DNA of 64,000 nucleotides from assembly GCF_026212465.1 (NCBI RefSeq), contig NC_080049.1, positions 5,721,178 to 5,785,177 on the forward strand, in the 5' to 3' direction. Source of the DNA: Amaranthus tricolor (taxonomy: Eukaryota > Streptophyta > Magnoliopsida > Caryophyllales > Amaranthaceae). The number at the start of each line of letters is the position of its first letter. Positions within the stretch are counted from its first letter, which is position 1. Shown piece after piece: positions 18,058-29,900 of this stretch. The position numbers were made by a program, and so were the translations under genes. The notes beneath the pieces are model-generated. The model worked only from the letters and a program-made list of their open reading frames with translations. It was not told where the DNA came from and did not search any database.

Positions 18058-18200
18058 TTTTTGACTGAGAATTAAAATGGTTTATGGTTCCTCGACATAT
18101 TATTAGATACCTAAGTTGTGGGTTCGAATCTAATCCACTTTGTCCCTAATTAAGTATATGATAGCCTTGTGTTACATCTATACTTGTGTAAGAGAGTGTG
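18058..18200 (+). mobile_element. Possible tRNA-derived SINE fragment in GAUT12 intron 1
   Basis: GTGGGTTCGAATCTAATCC at about 18118-18136 fits a Pol III B box (GGTTCGANNCC type), with a weak A-box-like stretch about 40 bases before it. No tail or target duplication could be fixed. Confidence 0.35.
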
Positions 18201-18981
18201 ATAGAGTATATACCATATTATAGTACTATAACCATAAGCATACACTTTTGGTTGAGATCATTATTATCTCAACAATACTTATAGAAGAATATATTATTAT
18301 CTCAACATCATTATGTGACTATTTAGGCAGGATTTACGAGTCTCGATGTATACACAACCTTGTTTACATAAAGTTGTTTTTGATGACCGTTGATACAATT
18401 AAGAAGTCCATATCAATGAATGAGTCAATTTACCAGTCTTTAATAGTTCAAAACCAATAAACTATATTTCATTAAGTCTTGTATGAGAACCCAAATAATT
18501 AGCACATTTCTCTAATTGATCACTTTAAGATTATTAGTGATCACTTTACCATTAGACCGTTTCATTTACTTCTTTAAGAATGAAAACATATAATTGTATG
18601 TTTAATGATTTAGGTTGCTTGGGGAAGAGACTAGCACCAAGGATTTTAGGAAGAGCATCTCCTTCCAATGATGTAATTCCCTCTATATTTCTAAAAGATT
18701 TCTGTATTTCTAGCAATAAATACCATTTTATAACTAAACTTGATGATTTACTTGGATCTTTATATTATTTCAGGTGCCAGAAGTGTTATATGAAATATTT
18801 GAAGAACCAAGTAATTATATAAATGAGAAAAATCCAGGACCTGATATTCCTTTGTCACTAGAAGAGTTTATGGATGACATAAGACACAGTAAACCAGATG
18901 CCAGAACATTTGCTATAAGGCTTAAATCAATGGTAGATTTATCAATCATTTCTTCTTTTATTAGCATAAAAACTAATATTA

Positions 18982-19199
18982 TGTAATACCCGAAAAACTT
19001 TAGTTTATGGGTATGATTAGCCATCTTTCATCCCTCCCCAGAGTCTGAACATAGTTTCTATGAGCGGGACATACTGGATACGACGATGATGACTCAAAAA
19101 ACTTCCATCCTTCGATTTTGGTTTCATATAAGGGGCCTGAATTTCTAACCTCTTATACGAAACCAAAATCACAAAGGATGGAAATCCAGAGGTGTTACA
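18982..19199. mobile_element. Palindromic foldback element in GAUT12 intron 3, split by a SINE
   Basis: Left terminus TGTAATACCC and right terminus GGTGTTACA are inverted. With the SINE at 19001-19096 and one target copy removed, the remaining 114 bp folds on itself: CCATCCTT...ATTTTGGTTTCATATAAG on the left pairs with CTTATACGAAACCAAAAT...AAGGATGG on the right. The arms are about 50 bp with a loop of about 13 bases. A half copy of the same kind is seen at 60928. Superfamily unknown; the TGTAACACC-like ends resemble LTR termini. Confidence 0.7.
19001..19096 (+). mobile_element. 5'-truncated SINE-like element, copy 3
   Basis: AAAAACTT at 18993-19000 is repeated at 19097-19104 and flanks a 96-bp unit matching the 3' part of the copies at 5614 and 16436: TATGGGTATGA, CCCCAGAGTCTG, ATGAGCGGGACATACTGG and a GATGATGA tail. 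The 8-bp duplication shows insertion after the surrounding foldback element was already in place. Confidence 0.75.
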
Positions 19200-20762
19200 T
19201 GTTATGTGCATGATTCATAGCTTGCGTTATATTTTACAGGTAAATTATCTTGAACAAAGGACGCGAACTGCCAAGATCCAATAATACTCGTACCGGCGTG
19301 TAGCATCTAGCAGTATTCCGAAACAACTCTATTGCCAAGCATTAAGGCTAGCCAACGAGCACAGCACAAATTCAGCAGCTCGTCTTCAACTTCCAAACCT
19401 CGAGTAAGTCCCTTACCTCGTTGACAACTCATTGTTCCAATTTGTTTTGGCCTCTGACAATGTGTTAGCTGCCTCAGTCGTCCCAAATTCTCTTGTTCGA
19501 AACTCTCTTCAACCCGAGAAGGTTGTTTTGCACATTATTACCGATAAGAAGACCTTTGCGCCTATGCAAGCTTGATTTTCTTTGCATTCTTCAACACCGA
19601 CAGTGATTGAGGACAAGGCGTTACCTCAGTTTGATTGGATTACTAAAGGGAAAGTGCCGGTTTTGGAGGCCATGGAAAAGGATCAAAAGGCTAGGTCTCG
19701 ATTTAGAGGTGGGTCTCAAGCGATTGTAGCTAGTGATACCAAAAAACCTCATGTTATTGCTGCTAAAGTTCAAGCTATGAGCCCCAAGTATAACTCGATC
19801 ATGAATCATATAAGAATACATCTTCCCGAGGCATATTCATTCATTTACACTTAATACTCTTCTCGTCTCATATTATATGTATGCTTATCGTTTCTTTCAT
19901 GACCTTTCAGCTGTTTCCGAGCCTCAAGAAGGTTGTCTTTCTCGATGATGATATTATGATACAAACAGATTTGTCACGCTTGTGGGATTTCGATATGAAC
20001 GGGAAGGTTAATGGAGCAGTTCAAACATGTAGCAGAGATGATAAGTTTGTGATATCGAAGAGACTCAAGAACTGTTTGAACTTCTCTCATCCTTTGGTAT
20101 CGAAAAATTTTCATCCGGAGGAATGTGCGTGGGCTTATGGCATGAACGTCTTCGACTTAGACGCGTGGAGGAAGTCGAACATCACTCAAGCCTACTATCA
20201 ATGGCTCCAATTGGTAATTTACAAACCATATTAGATTCTTATTCCCTATTTACATCATTTTACACTCTTCTATAAGCTTTGCTAATATCATGTGATCAGG
20301 AATATACTTTTCTTTTGCACAGAACTTGAAATCGGACCTAAGTCTATGGCAGTTGGGCACATTGCCACCGGGACTACTAGCATTTCACGGTCAAGTTCAT
20401 GTCATAGATCTGTTCTAGCATATGTTAGGTCTCGGGTACCAAGAAAATACAAGTCTTGCGGACGCTGAAAAGGCGGGTGTCATCCATTTTAATGGAAGGG
20501 CTAAGCCTTGGCTTGATATAGCATTTCCGCAACTGAGGCCATTATGGGCTAAATATATCGATTTCTCCGATAAATTCATCAAGGGTTGTCATATAAGAGA
20601 AATCTGAGAGTTAATTCTCGAGGGAAACGAGGGTGATAATCTTGTACATGAGATAGGGGCACGCGGAATTTCAACAAAATTCAAGGGTTTCCATCCATGT
20701 AAAGAAAAATACAAGATGAGGAGGCAAAACAGGGTAGAAGTTATTTTTTCATCACAAACTGT

Positions 20763-20893
20763 TGTATGAGACAACCTCACCGTGAGATGCACCCGATATA
20801 TGAGCTAAATAGCCCAACTTATACACATTATGAGAATATGAGCTTCTTGTTTTGAGATCGTCTCACTGAGAGAGACAATCTCTCACAACAATA
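20763..20893. mobile_element. Degenerate MITE of the 'GAGACGGTCTC' type
   Basis: GTATGAGACAACCTCACCG at the left and TTTTGAGATCGTCTCACTGAG near the right are related to the ends of the better-preserved element at 22259-22399. Boundaries are blurred. It lies in the short convergent spacer between the GAUT12 relic and the DUF1995 gene. Confidence 0.4.
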
Positions 20894-21034
20894 AGCCTCC
20901 TTAGATTAGGAGTTTCCTTTTCTTGTGTATACTCTCTTCTATATTCTTTCACTTCATAATATAATAACTTTGGTGCATGATTAACTCACAATAAATCATA
21001 GATAAATTCAGTCAAATTCATAGTAATTGCTCAA

Positions 21035-22072
21035 TTAACTTTCTTTTCTTCCTGTTACATTGGAAACTAAGTCCTTCAAAAATTTAGCTGATTTAGTGAT
21101 GGGGGAATTAACTGCCATTAGATTATACAGAACATTTTCGACTTCGGTAATTGAAGGTCGAGTCTTGAATCTCGAAACAACCTTAAATTGATTTGCATTC
21201 CCTTCTTCTTCTACAAGTACATTCCATTGCTCTCCACTAACAATACCATCCCTAACATACTTAAAAACAACTCCTTTTCTCTTGCTCAAAATCCCTCTAA
21301 CTTCCAATCCTAAGAATGCATAAATTACATCAAACGAGCCTGCAACGCCACTCGAATAACCGAAACTACCCTCTTCGTCAAATGCCCATTTGGGGTTGAA
21401 CAAAACCAAAGGGCTTGGATACAAACTGTCACTAACTGATTTCATAACTGTCAACTGTGAAGAATTTGGCGCCAAAAAGACAGCCACGTCAGCTGAGTTT
21501 ATAACTCTGTTATCAACTGTCATGGCAGTAGTTAGCTCAATATGTTCAACTAAACCAAATGGAAGAGCTTTAAAGGCTTTAATCCCCATATCCAATGAAG
21601 TGGGATTAGGCCAAATAAGCAACATTTTAATGGAGGAACCTTTTCTCTTGATTTGAAGATCACTAAAAACTTCTAAAGCAAGTTGAGCAAGGGATTCAGG
21701 GGAATCATCAATTAATGGTATTTCGACTCGAAATCTTGGTTGTTTTTGTTTCTTCATCTTTCCTGCAAGTTTAGGATTGTTCAGTGGCTTTTGTAAGGCG
21801 GCCGAAAGGCTAGTTTTGGCTTGGAAAATTGCACCTTCTTTGGAAGTTGGAGGTGAAGGGAAAGAGCTAGGAAGGGAAGATTGAACAAGCATAAATTTGT
21901 GTTTTGGTATGTGTAGAAGTTTTTTAGGCAAGAAAGTTGTGAAGGAAGAATGAAGTGGGTGATTTGTAAAGGAAGGAAGAGAGTGAGATGGGAATTTGGA
22001 GAGAGGACATGGGTGAGGTGGATAATGAAGCTTTGTGGTTTGGATATGGAGTTTGAGAAGATGGGAAGCCAT
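21035..22072 (-). CDS. Chloroplast-targeted DUF1995 protein
   Basis: A single-exon open frame encodes 345 aa from the ATG at 22070-22072. An in-frame ATG 31 codons upstream (22165) exists, but the downstream one starts a typical transit peptide (MASHLLKLHIQTTKLHYPPH, rich in Ser, Pro and His, no acidic residues over the first 70 residues). The body from about residue 78 (QAKTSLSAALQKPLNNPKL, FRVEIPLIDDSPESLAQLA, LLIWPNP, YSSGVAGSFDVIYAF) matches the DUF1995 family as I know it. Family members such as LPA3 work in photosystem II assembly in the chloroplast, but this protein belongs to a different subgroup and no specific role should be assumed. It converges with the GAUT12 relic and has no frame disruption. 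Confidence 0.85.
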   Translation of the reverse strand: MASHLLKLHIQTTKLHYPPHPCPLSKFPSHSLPSFTNHPLHSSFTTFLPKKLLHIPKHKFMLVQSSLPSSFPSPPTSKEGAIFQAKTSLSAALQKPLNNPKLAGKMKKQKQPRFRVEIPLIDDSPESLAQLALEVFSDLQIKRKGSSIKMLLIWPNPTSLDMGIKAFKALPFGLVEHIELTTAMTVDNRVINSADVAVFLAPNSSQLTVMKSVSDSLYPSPLVLFNPKWAFDEEGSFGYSSGVAGSFDVIYAFLGLEVRGILSKRKGVVFKYVRDGIVSGEQWNVLVEEEGNANQFKVVSRFKTRPSITEVENVLYNLMAVNSPITKSAKFLKDLVSNVTGRKES

Positions 22073-22258
22073 GGAAAGGTTTTTGATTGAATGTAGTATT
22101 AAGAATGCTAGCAAGGAAGGATGACAAGAGATCCAATATTTTTCTTTTTGATGATAAGAAATCAAGAGATTTTGATAAGGGGATAAGGTGGAAAACTTTC
22201 AACCTCACATTTGACATCTTTGTTTCATGGGACAAATATATTGCACTAATTCTTTATT

Positions 22259-22399
22259 GAGACCGTCTCACCATAAAACGACCTCAATTGGATCATCACA
22301 AATGCTTTAAAAAAAACTATTGCCCTATATAATTCAAATTTCATTGTTTTTATACTAATGGGTTGCTTATATGGGCTCGTCTCAAGGTGAGACGGTCTC
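22259..22399. mobile_element. MITE with GAGACCGTCTCACC terminal repeats
   Basis: GAGACCGTCTCACC at 22259-22272 and its exact inverted complement GGTGAGACGGTCTC at 22386-22399 bound a 141-bp unit with no coding content. It lies about 190 bp upstream of the DUF1995 start, so it may sit in that gene's promoter. Related, more degraded ends occur at 20763, 47510, 55320 and 61325. Confidence 0.75.
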
Positions 22400-24171
22400 A
22401 TACAAGACTTGCTGAATATATTGAATTTACCCAATAGTTCTACCAAGGCCATATCCTACTTTGAATGAACACTTGCTCATTATGATGTGAATATCTTGAA
22501 ATTAAGCCTCAATCTTACAACTCTATCACATCAGATTTTTATTAACTTTTTATATACTTCTTTAATATTAAGATAAGATGAAGACTGATACAAAACTCAT
22601 TTTCATCTTTTATACTTTATCCCTAAACTCTCTTCAAACTACTATATTTATCAAAAATCTTGCAAACGTTTTAAAAACTTGCCCCTCTACAAGATCTTGC
22701 AATGAATTTTACTCATTAAGACTGCATAAAAGACTTACAAGACTAACATCATTAACACCTTAAACACATTTTATTCTTTGTAATGTCATCCATTCAAATT
22801 AAAATTTGTCTTATTCTCCCAATCAAACATAATAATATATAGTAAATTTGTTGAAAAAAAAAAGCAAATAAAATCACGTTTCTTATTAACACATTTGTTG
22901 AAAGCAGTCCAAGTTAGACCAAAGGAGCTTCCACTTCTAAGTTGTATGCGCATACGCGTGATTGGCTTTGATTGGATGTAAATATCAACATATTTCCTCT
23001 TATTGTCCCGTAGAATTGAAACAAAAAGAAATTTAAAGTTTTTTAAGAAAAAATAGATAATAATAATAAAGAAAGAGAGAAAATGAATTATATGGATGAA
23101 AATAAAAGAAAGTTAAAATATATAAATGAGATTAAAAAAAAGTGGTAAAACATTTGTCTAAAAATAGAAATGATACAAAATAAGTTAAACGAATCAAAAT
23201 GACAAATAATGCAAATTGAATGAAACACGAAGTAGTCATGTCCTCCAAATCCAATAATGGAACTTGAATCAAATCACAACACTTTCTTTTTAACTAAACT
23301 TAAACGTACCACCACTATCTCCATTTTCCATCTCAGTTTTCAGGTCCTGAAAAAGCTCTAAACTTTCCTCATATTCCACTAAGATCAAAATTCATAATAA
23401 AAGGAGCAAAAATGTTGCACATTTTTTTCCTGTCATCATAATCATCATATTTAGTGCGTTCTGCTCATAAAAGCTATGATCAAAGATGTATTTTGTACTC
23501 AACTAACTAATGTTGGTCAAAACAAATCATGTAAGTAAAGAAAATAGATTTAGAGAGCTTGTTTGTAGAATCCAAACGAATAGGGTACTATAAGGACCCA
23601 TATTGATCCTGCAACGCCAACTCAAACTCGGTTTGAGTTTGCATGCTTTGCGTCAAGCTTCCCAAAGCCGAATATACCAAGCTATTTAAACTTAATAAAT
23701 CACATAGCCTGACATATTACCAAACAATGGTAAGAAGTACAAAACAAAACTTAAATTTCCATGAAAGCAACTCAGCAAGACATTGAATTTCCTTGTTCTT
23801 CCAGCAACCGTAAAAGTTCATACGGCCGCTTACATCCTAACAAATGAGGTCTAGGTAATACCTAAAACTAGTGGTCAATCGAGAGCCAGAGGAACGATTT
23901 ACATGATGGCTTAAACGGGGGATAGAAAGAAACTAATTCAGATATTTTTACAGTTACCTTTTTTTGAACCGCGACATTTTCATTGAAGTTCCACTATTAA
24001 CATACACATTCCACATCCCATCAAATGTAATTTGTTAGCAGACTTCAGCACAAAAAGTAGTGCACAGTCAAATGGCAAATTGACAATTGACTTACTAAAA
24101 TGAAAAGAGAAGGAGGAAAAAGCGTGAAGGTGTAACCGTAATCTTGAAGAACGGACTAATGACATAACCAG
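22400..24171. other. Spacer between divergent-order genes
   Basis: No gene was recognised. About 23030-23235 is a MITE fragment ending in AAATGACAAATAATGCAAATT, shared with a copy at 57075-57299. The 3' UTR of the ILR3-like gene presumably occupies the right end, but no reliable polyadenylation site can be called. Confidence 0.5.
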
Positions 24172-26930
24172 TTAAGCCACTGGTGGGCGGAGCACATGAT
24201 CTTGCGATGTATCGACTGATGCTGGAGGCATGAACTGCCACATAGCGACTCCAGGGTATCCCATGAACGGCACCAGCTTGCCTCCCGGTGCTTGTGTCGG
24301 TGGAGCAAAAGTAGCTGGGATAGGAGTCGGAGCTGGCATGAATCCTGGTTGAGTATTCACGGTCTTCAGCTGTTGCTCTAGCTTTTCCTTCTCAGCCTTC
24401 AGCCTCTGCTTCTCATCTCGGAGCTCGTTCTTCTCAGTCTAAAGGAAAATAAACAAACTAAGCCTTTTTTGCATACAAATCTTCGGAAACATTTTGCAAT
24501 AATTACATGAGTGTCCTCGACTGACTAAAAATAGCTCACTATACAGACCTTCAATTCTTTGATCTTCTCCTGTAAACTCGAATTAGAGTCCTTCAGCTTT
24601 TGGGCTTCACTCCTTAGTTGGGTCACCATTCGAACGGCATCACTCAAAATGGCTGCCTTGTCAGTCTTGGGAGTTCTACCAGGTTCCAATATCGAGCCTA
24701 ATTCCATGAACCTATGCATGATTTAAATCATTATTTCACACTCGTGCAACTTGACGTACATAACTACATACTACATACTACATACTACATACACGTAAAA
24801 AGTGACCATTACGCATCTATCCAGAAGCAAACAATAGTGAATGATCTTTATCTAGCAAAAACAACTAAACTAACAAACCAATTAATACAACACACAAAAA
24901 AGAGAACTAACTTATCATTAAGGCGATCCCTACGTGCCTTCTCCCTGCAAGCTTTCGAGCTAGATGGACCACATGATTCAGATCGTCCCCTGTAATATGA
25001 AGGAATAAAATGATTGCAAGACGAAAAGGGTATATGATGAAACACCACATATACCATAAAATACATTCATTAATATAAAAACAATCCTTCAACACGTTAC
25101 ATGAGGCTCTCAATGCATAAACATAATCAGTATTGGGAAACAAATTGAGAATGACACAAGCAAACGCTATCAGAGAAGCCCAAACATGGTAAGAATATGA
25201 TACGATCTTCTGGGTTATTATTGTCATAAACCATAACTTAAATGTTTTGTCGAACAACAAAATAATTGAACGGTGCAAGTATTTTTGATATCTTTGATGA
25301 CTCAAGGATAATGGTTCTAACAATGTGATCCACTCTTAGCTACCAATCTAGTTTTTTGGAGAAGATCTTCTAAGTCCTATACTAATTAAACTAAGTTCTT
25401 CATTTACTGGAATACCAAATCCAATATCCAATCCAATATACTAAAAGGAGAAAGAACAAAGAATACCTCTTTTTCGAGTTGTTCTCTCTAGGGCCCTCTG
25501 AATCGCCATAATTTCCTTCTATTTCCGCACTGAGCAAAACAAGCATAAGCACCAATAGATAGAGAAGAAATATAAGGAGCACATAAACATGAACAAAATT
25601 CACAAACACAAATTGGAAATTTACGAGCTAGAAGTTACATCAATAATAGTCGAATACCATGTTCACATAGAAAGATCATAAAAATTCAGTTTCAAACATC
25701 CAAGTTTTCACATACTCAATAGTTCTTCCAAAAAACTAATACCCACCTCAATACAAAACCCAATTTATCCCAGGAACCAGCATTTAAGCTAGGGTTATGA
25801 TGCTCCTAAAGTTTCCAAATTAATACAAAAACCTGTAAGAAAATAGCTAAGATGTACAAACATGCCATGCTCCTCACATGTTAGGCCTCCACAATCCATA
25901 TCAATATAATTCTTTTCACTAGTCTTCGATTTAGCCACAAAACATATTTGTATAAACTATTAACATGTTATACTTCCATAACCCATATAAACAGTCTCTT
26001 CACTAGTCTTCCATTTAGCCATAAGAACCAATTGGTATTTCTATCACCATATTAGACTTCCTCCATAATCCACCATATCCTTCTCCTAATAATATACAGT
26101 TCTCATCAAATAACCGGCGATCACCAATTTACCAACCCATCATCTCCACCATGTTTTGCTAAACTATTCAACATTGTGCTCAACACTCAAGTGAAAACCA
26201 GAACAGTATTTAACTTTTGGCTCAAGAGAATATAAAATCAGATCAAACATAAAACTGTAATTAATAAGTTGTAAGTGATAATTAGCTACTCCACCAAGTC
26301 CATTAATCCATAGCATCAATTTTCAGAACAACTATTATCAATGCAAACAATAAAGATCAATACAATAACATTTAATAATGATCCAACTTCCTTAGCTGTT
26401 AAAATAAAGAAAAGAGAAGAAATTTCATAACTTTTAGACCAACACAATATAATTAAATTGAAGAGCCTAAAAGAGAATAATTACATTCGGAAAAAGAGAC
26501 ATAATTATAAGTACATGAGAAGATTCTCACAGAAAAAGGAAAACAAAATAATTCATCAAAAGGGCATATTCAAAACAAAAATGTTTCCAGGATAACACAA
26601 CCCATTAATCAAAAAAATACAGAAATGGGTATTTCTCAAATTAACAAAAGTTTCAATATTGAGCCACAAAATCATCAAGTGAGTTACAAAAATCAAAACC
26701 CAAACTCACCAAAAAAAAAAAACCCATATAAAAAAACACCAAAAGAATTGAAACAAGAGGTAGAAAAGAGAATACCTAACATTAAATGGAAGGGTCAAAG
26801 GAGGTTGCAAGTGGCAATTATTGAAGGCAAAACTAGGAGCAGAGAAATTGGTATCAGGATTAGGGATCTGAAGTTCATCAATATTATAATTAAAATCAAA
26901 AACCCAATTTGAGTTTTCTTGAGACACCAT
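24172..26930 (-). CDS. ILR3: bHLH transcription factor, ILR3 (bHLH105) type
   Basis: Five exons on the minus strand (26776-26930, 25467-25529, 24912-24989, 24549-24711, 24172-24438) join in frame to 241 aa; all introns are GT-AG. The N-terminus MVSQENSNWVFD, the basic region SSSKACREKARRDRLNDK (about residues 82-99), the helix-loop-helix FMELGSILEP...DKAAILSDAVRMVTQL, and the leucine-zipper-like LKDSNSSLQEKIKELKTEKN mark subgroup IVc. The C-terminus YPGVAMWQFMPPASVDTSQD is nearly identical to ILR3 and bHLH115. Known members regulate iron deficiency, photorespiration and metal-auxin responses, dimerise with each other and bind E/G-boxes, and are degraded by BRUTUS-type E3 ligases. Exon 2 is short and Ser/Gly/Asn-rich, as usual in the variable region. 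The length fits the family (about 234 aa). ILR3 versus bHLH115 orthology is not settled. Confidence 0.94.
24763..24793. repeat. ACTACAT short tandem repeat in an ILR3 intron
   Basis: Four to five head-to-tail copies of the 7-mer ACTACAT lie in the intron between exons 3 and 4 of the ILR3-like gene. Confidence 0.85.
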
Positions 26931-29900
26931 TTCCAGTACAATTGCCGGAAAATTCCAGGCAAAAGGGTGAATTTTCCGGTCAGTTTAGAGAGAGAAAGAG
27001 GGGGTTTCTAGGAAAAGGTAGGGTGGAGGCTGGAGAGAGAAAATGGGGATGAGTTTTTTATTTAATAAAATAAAAATTTGATAAATGAATGATAATATTA
27101 AAAAAATTATGCTTATGGGTTGAAATGAAAGTATGGCAAAAGGATGAGAATTGAGAATCCAAGACTATTGAGAAATGTGTGTGTAATTGGGGAAATTGGT
27201 AGTTGTAGACTATGTTTTGGATTCATCAAACTAATGTGAAGTATGAACTATTAATGAAGATAATCACATTCACTATTCCATAAAGTCTAAGAGGAACCTT
27301 TCACTTTTCTTCTTGGGTGAGCGTGTCCTCCCCAAATTCATGGGTTTTCTTAGGTCATCCAATCATTTTTTTTTTCATTTTCAATTTTGATATTTTTATA
27401 CATTTGACTTTTTATGCAATTAATGTGTTAGTTTGATCATTTATATATTAAATTATACATAACTATGAATTATTAAAAAGCTAATATTGTGAAAATATGT
27501 AATAAGACGATTTAGTTACAATATATGTCTTTCGTTCCATTATACTTGTTATATTTGACTTTTTACGCAATCCAATGAATTAAAATAAAATCTCACTTGA
27601 TTATATTTTTTTACATATTAGCTATAATGTATAAAATAAACTAGAATGATGCATAGTGCCAAGAACCATAATATATCAAACATTTCATAATGAAGAAAGT
27701 ATAAAGTAAGTTTGAATCATCAATAGTGTCAATAATTGTAATGTAGCAAGTATTACAGAATGGAGAAACTAAAAAAAATTTCCCTCAAAATAAGTTGATT
27801 TTGTAATTTAAGACATTACCCCTTCTTTTGCCAACAATTTAGATAAAAAAAATAAAAGGAAAATTAAAATGCTTTTTATGAGTTGTTAATCGCTTAGAAA
27901 AAGGAAAAATAAAATTAAAATTCAAAACTATTAAAACTAAAAGTTAAAACTAAAGAATAAACTTACCTGATTTCTTTTTTAATTATTTAATTTTTCATAA
28001 TTTAACTTTGTTTATACTTTTTATTTTATTTTTTTGCAAACTCACTTGTTAGCCTTAGGTTACTTGGTGCATTCTTAGCAAACACCTCTTATGGTTGAAT
28101 TTATTTATGATTAATTTAAAGTTGAAATTATAAAGGTTGGATTATTATAGAAAAGTTTTTCTATATTTAATTGAGTCCGATAAATATAAAATCGTCACTT
28201 TTAAAAAATGAATTTTTAATTGATCGCTAACATATATTTATTAGAATTATTGGATTTTGGCAGTTTGAATATGAAGGAATTGAATACTTTTGGAAAAATC
28301 ATGTCTCAAAGTCTCAGAAAAATATATGTTTGTTCTTCCCTGATTTAATACTCATAGAATCAAATGAACCTACAAATCATCTACTCCAAAAAAATGAAAC
28401 TCCGAATCAAGAAAATGAAACTCCAATTTAAGAAATTGAACCACCTTTAATGGCACTTCCAATTGCAAAATGTTTAGTGGAGAGCAATCTTATGATGAGT
28501 GACCTCTAGGAAGTTTTCTCGGGTGCATTCGAGTGAGGCCAAAAAATTTTTATTTTAGTTTGTCATATTAATTTTTCACTTAATTTTTTTGGCAATGGTC
28601 TCATTTTCATCCTTTTAATCCATCTATAAACTTATTAACCACTTATTTTTATCCTTCACTTATTTTTTGTCTCATTCTCCAATAAAATTTCTTTTTCTAT
28701 CAAATTTCACCTATTTTAGGTTAGACGTAAAATGCACGATTCCCTGCTTTTTTCTTTTGTAGTCAAATTAAGTGTTGACATTGCAACATTAAACACTCTT
28801 GTGACATGATATATATATTCTCTCTTCCATTTGGGAAAAATCTTAAAAGTGGAGCCTATTTTAATATCCTCCATCCAACATAAACATTAAAATTGGAGGA
28901 TTTTTCCATCCCATAGCTAATAAGAGAACCAAAGGGTGGCTCAATAGTGAAAGGTTGTTAAAGAACCACATAAATGTAGGGTAGGGAATGGAGCCAAGCT
29001 AGCAAGTAAATGCAATATTTCTCTTTTTGTGAGATGGGCTGAAAATTTTGTAAAGGTGGGTTGGTTAATCTTTAGTCACAAAGTAAAATTTTTGTTCGTA
29101 TATAGACCAGATGTATATAAAAGTTTCGAGTTATATAAAAAAATTTATACCGAAAAAATTTAAAAATTATGCATATAATTATAGTAAACAATCTTATATT
29201 ATTAAATTCTAAATTTGCTACATGATGCAAAAAAAAAATATTACTTCAATTTTCAGTTTTTCACAATATAATAAAATCAAACAGAATAAAGTGAAAGTGA
29301 AAGGAAGTTTTATCAAAAAAAAAAATGAAAGGAAGTTAGTGGCCATCAAATGATTTATATATCAATGCAAAAGGTGCTGATGTTTAAGACTATTTAGTGG
29401 CTAAACGTAAGCGTTTCACATCATTTTCTATTAATTTATATTTTTTTATCTCTCTGCGATTAATTAATTTAAATATGTGAAAGTTTTTTAAGTCAAATGA
29501 AACTAATTTAGATAGATAGGGAGAATATATATTTTATGAACCAACAATCACTTGGCTAATTGTGGCCCTTACAATGAGGAACTTGATTCCCAATAAACAA
29601 AATGTCAACACTCTTGTTTCTCCTTGAACTCAAATATATGTCCACTATAGTAATGATTGTCTTATTTTGTAAGTGATTCTCATAAAATGCAACAAATTTA
29701 ATGAAATACATAAATATATAATATATTTTTTTAATTCAATATAGTAATCACTTTTAATTTATCATACATGTCAATGCATTTTATCAAGCTTTATTATCTC
29801 TAATTAATATGATTAAAGTTTATAGAAAGATGATATTAATAGGATTAATTACGAACTACAGCCTTGAAATTTAGTCATTTTAAAATAAACAGCCTCAAAG

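Larger units (their letters stand above)
17777..20607 (+). pseudogene. GAUT12: Broken GAUT12/IRX8 glycosyltransferase (GT8)
   Basis: Six exons (17777-17987, 18614-18672, 18774-18932, 19240-19830, 19911-20213, 20323-20607) join in frame to 535 codons plus the stop, the usual length of GAUT12. GAUT12/IRX8 is a Golgi type II membrane GT8 protein needed for glucuronoxylan in secondary walls. The N-terminus (PSLRHVTLFPGKGVREFIKV) and a membrane anchor at about residues 37-60 are present, as are the catalytic FLDDD (residues 350-354) and HFNGRAKPW (496-504). Four nonsense codons interrupt it: TAA 19282-19284 (residue 158, normally Glu), TAA 19405-19407 (199, normally Leu), TGA 19573-19575 (255, normally Trp) and TAG 20416-20418 (473, normally Trp). 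There is no frameshift. The exon 4 donor is GC rather than GT. This looks like a recently silenced duplicate; a working copy should exist elsewhere in the genome. Confidence 0.9.

Noticed and set aside
19582..19854. Separate short genes within the GAUT12 region
   Set aside because: These frames are pieces between nonsense codons of one gene; the joined exons follow GAUT12 without a break in frame.
22073..22165. Earlier ATG for the DUF1995 protein at 22165
   Set aside because: The added 31 residues do not look like a transit peptide start, whereas the ATG at 22072 begins one directly. It remains possible but less likely.
23580..23720. GC-richer patch that might be an exon
   Set aside because: No frame longer than a few dozen codons and no similarity to a known protein that I could recognise.
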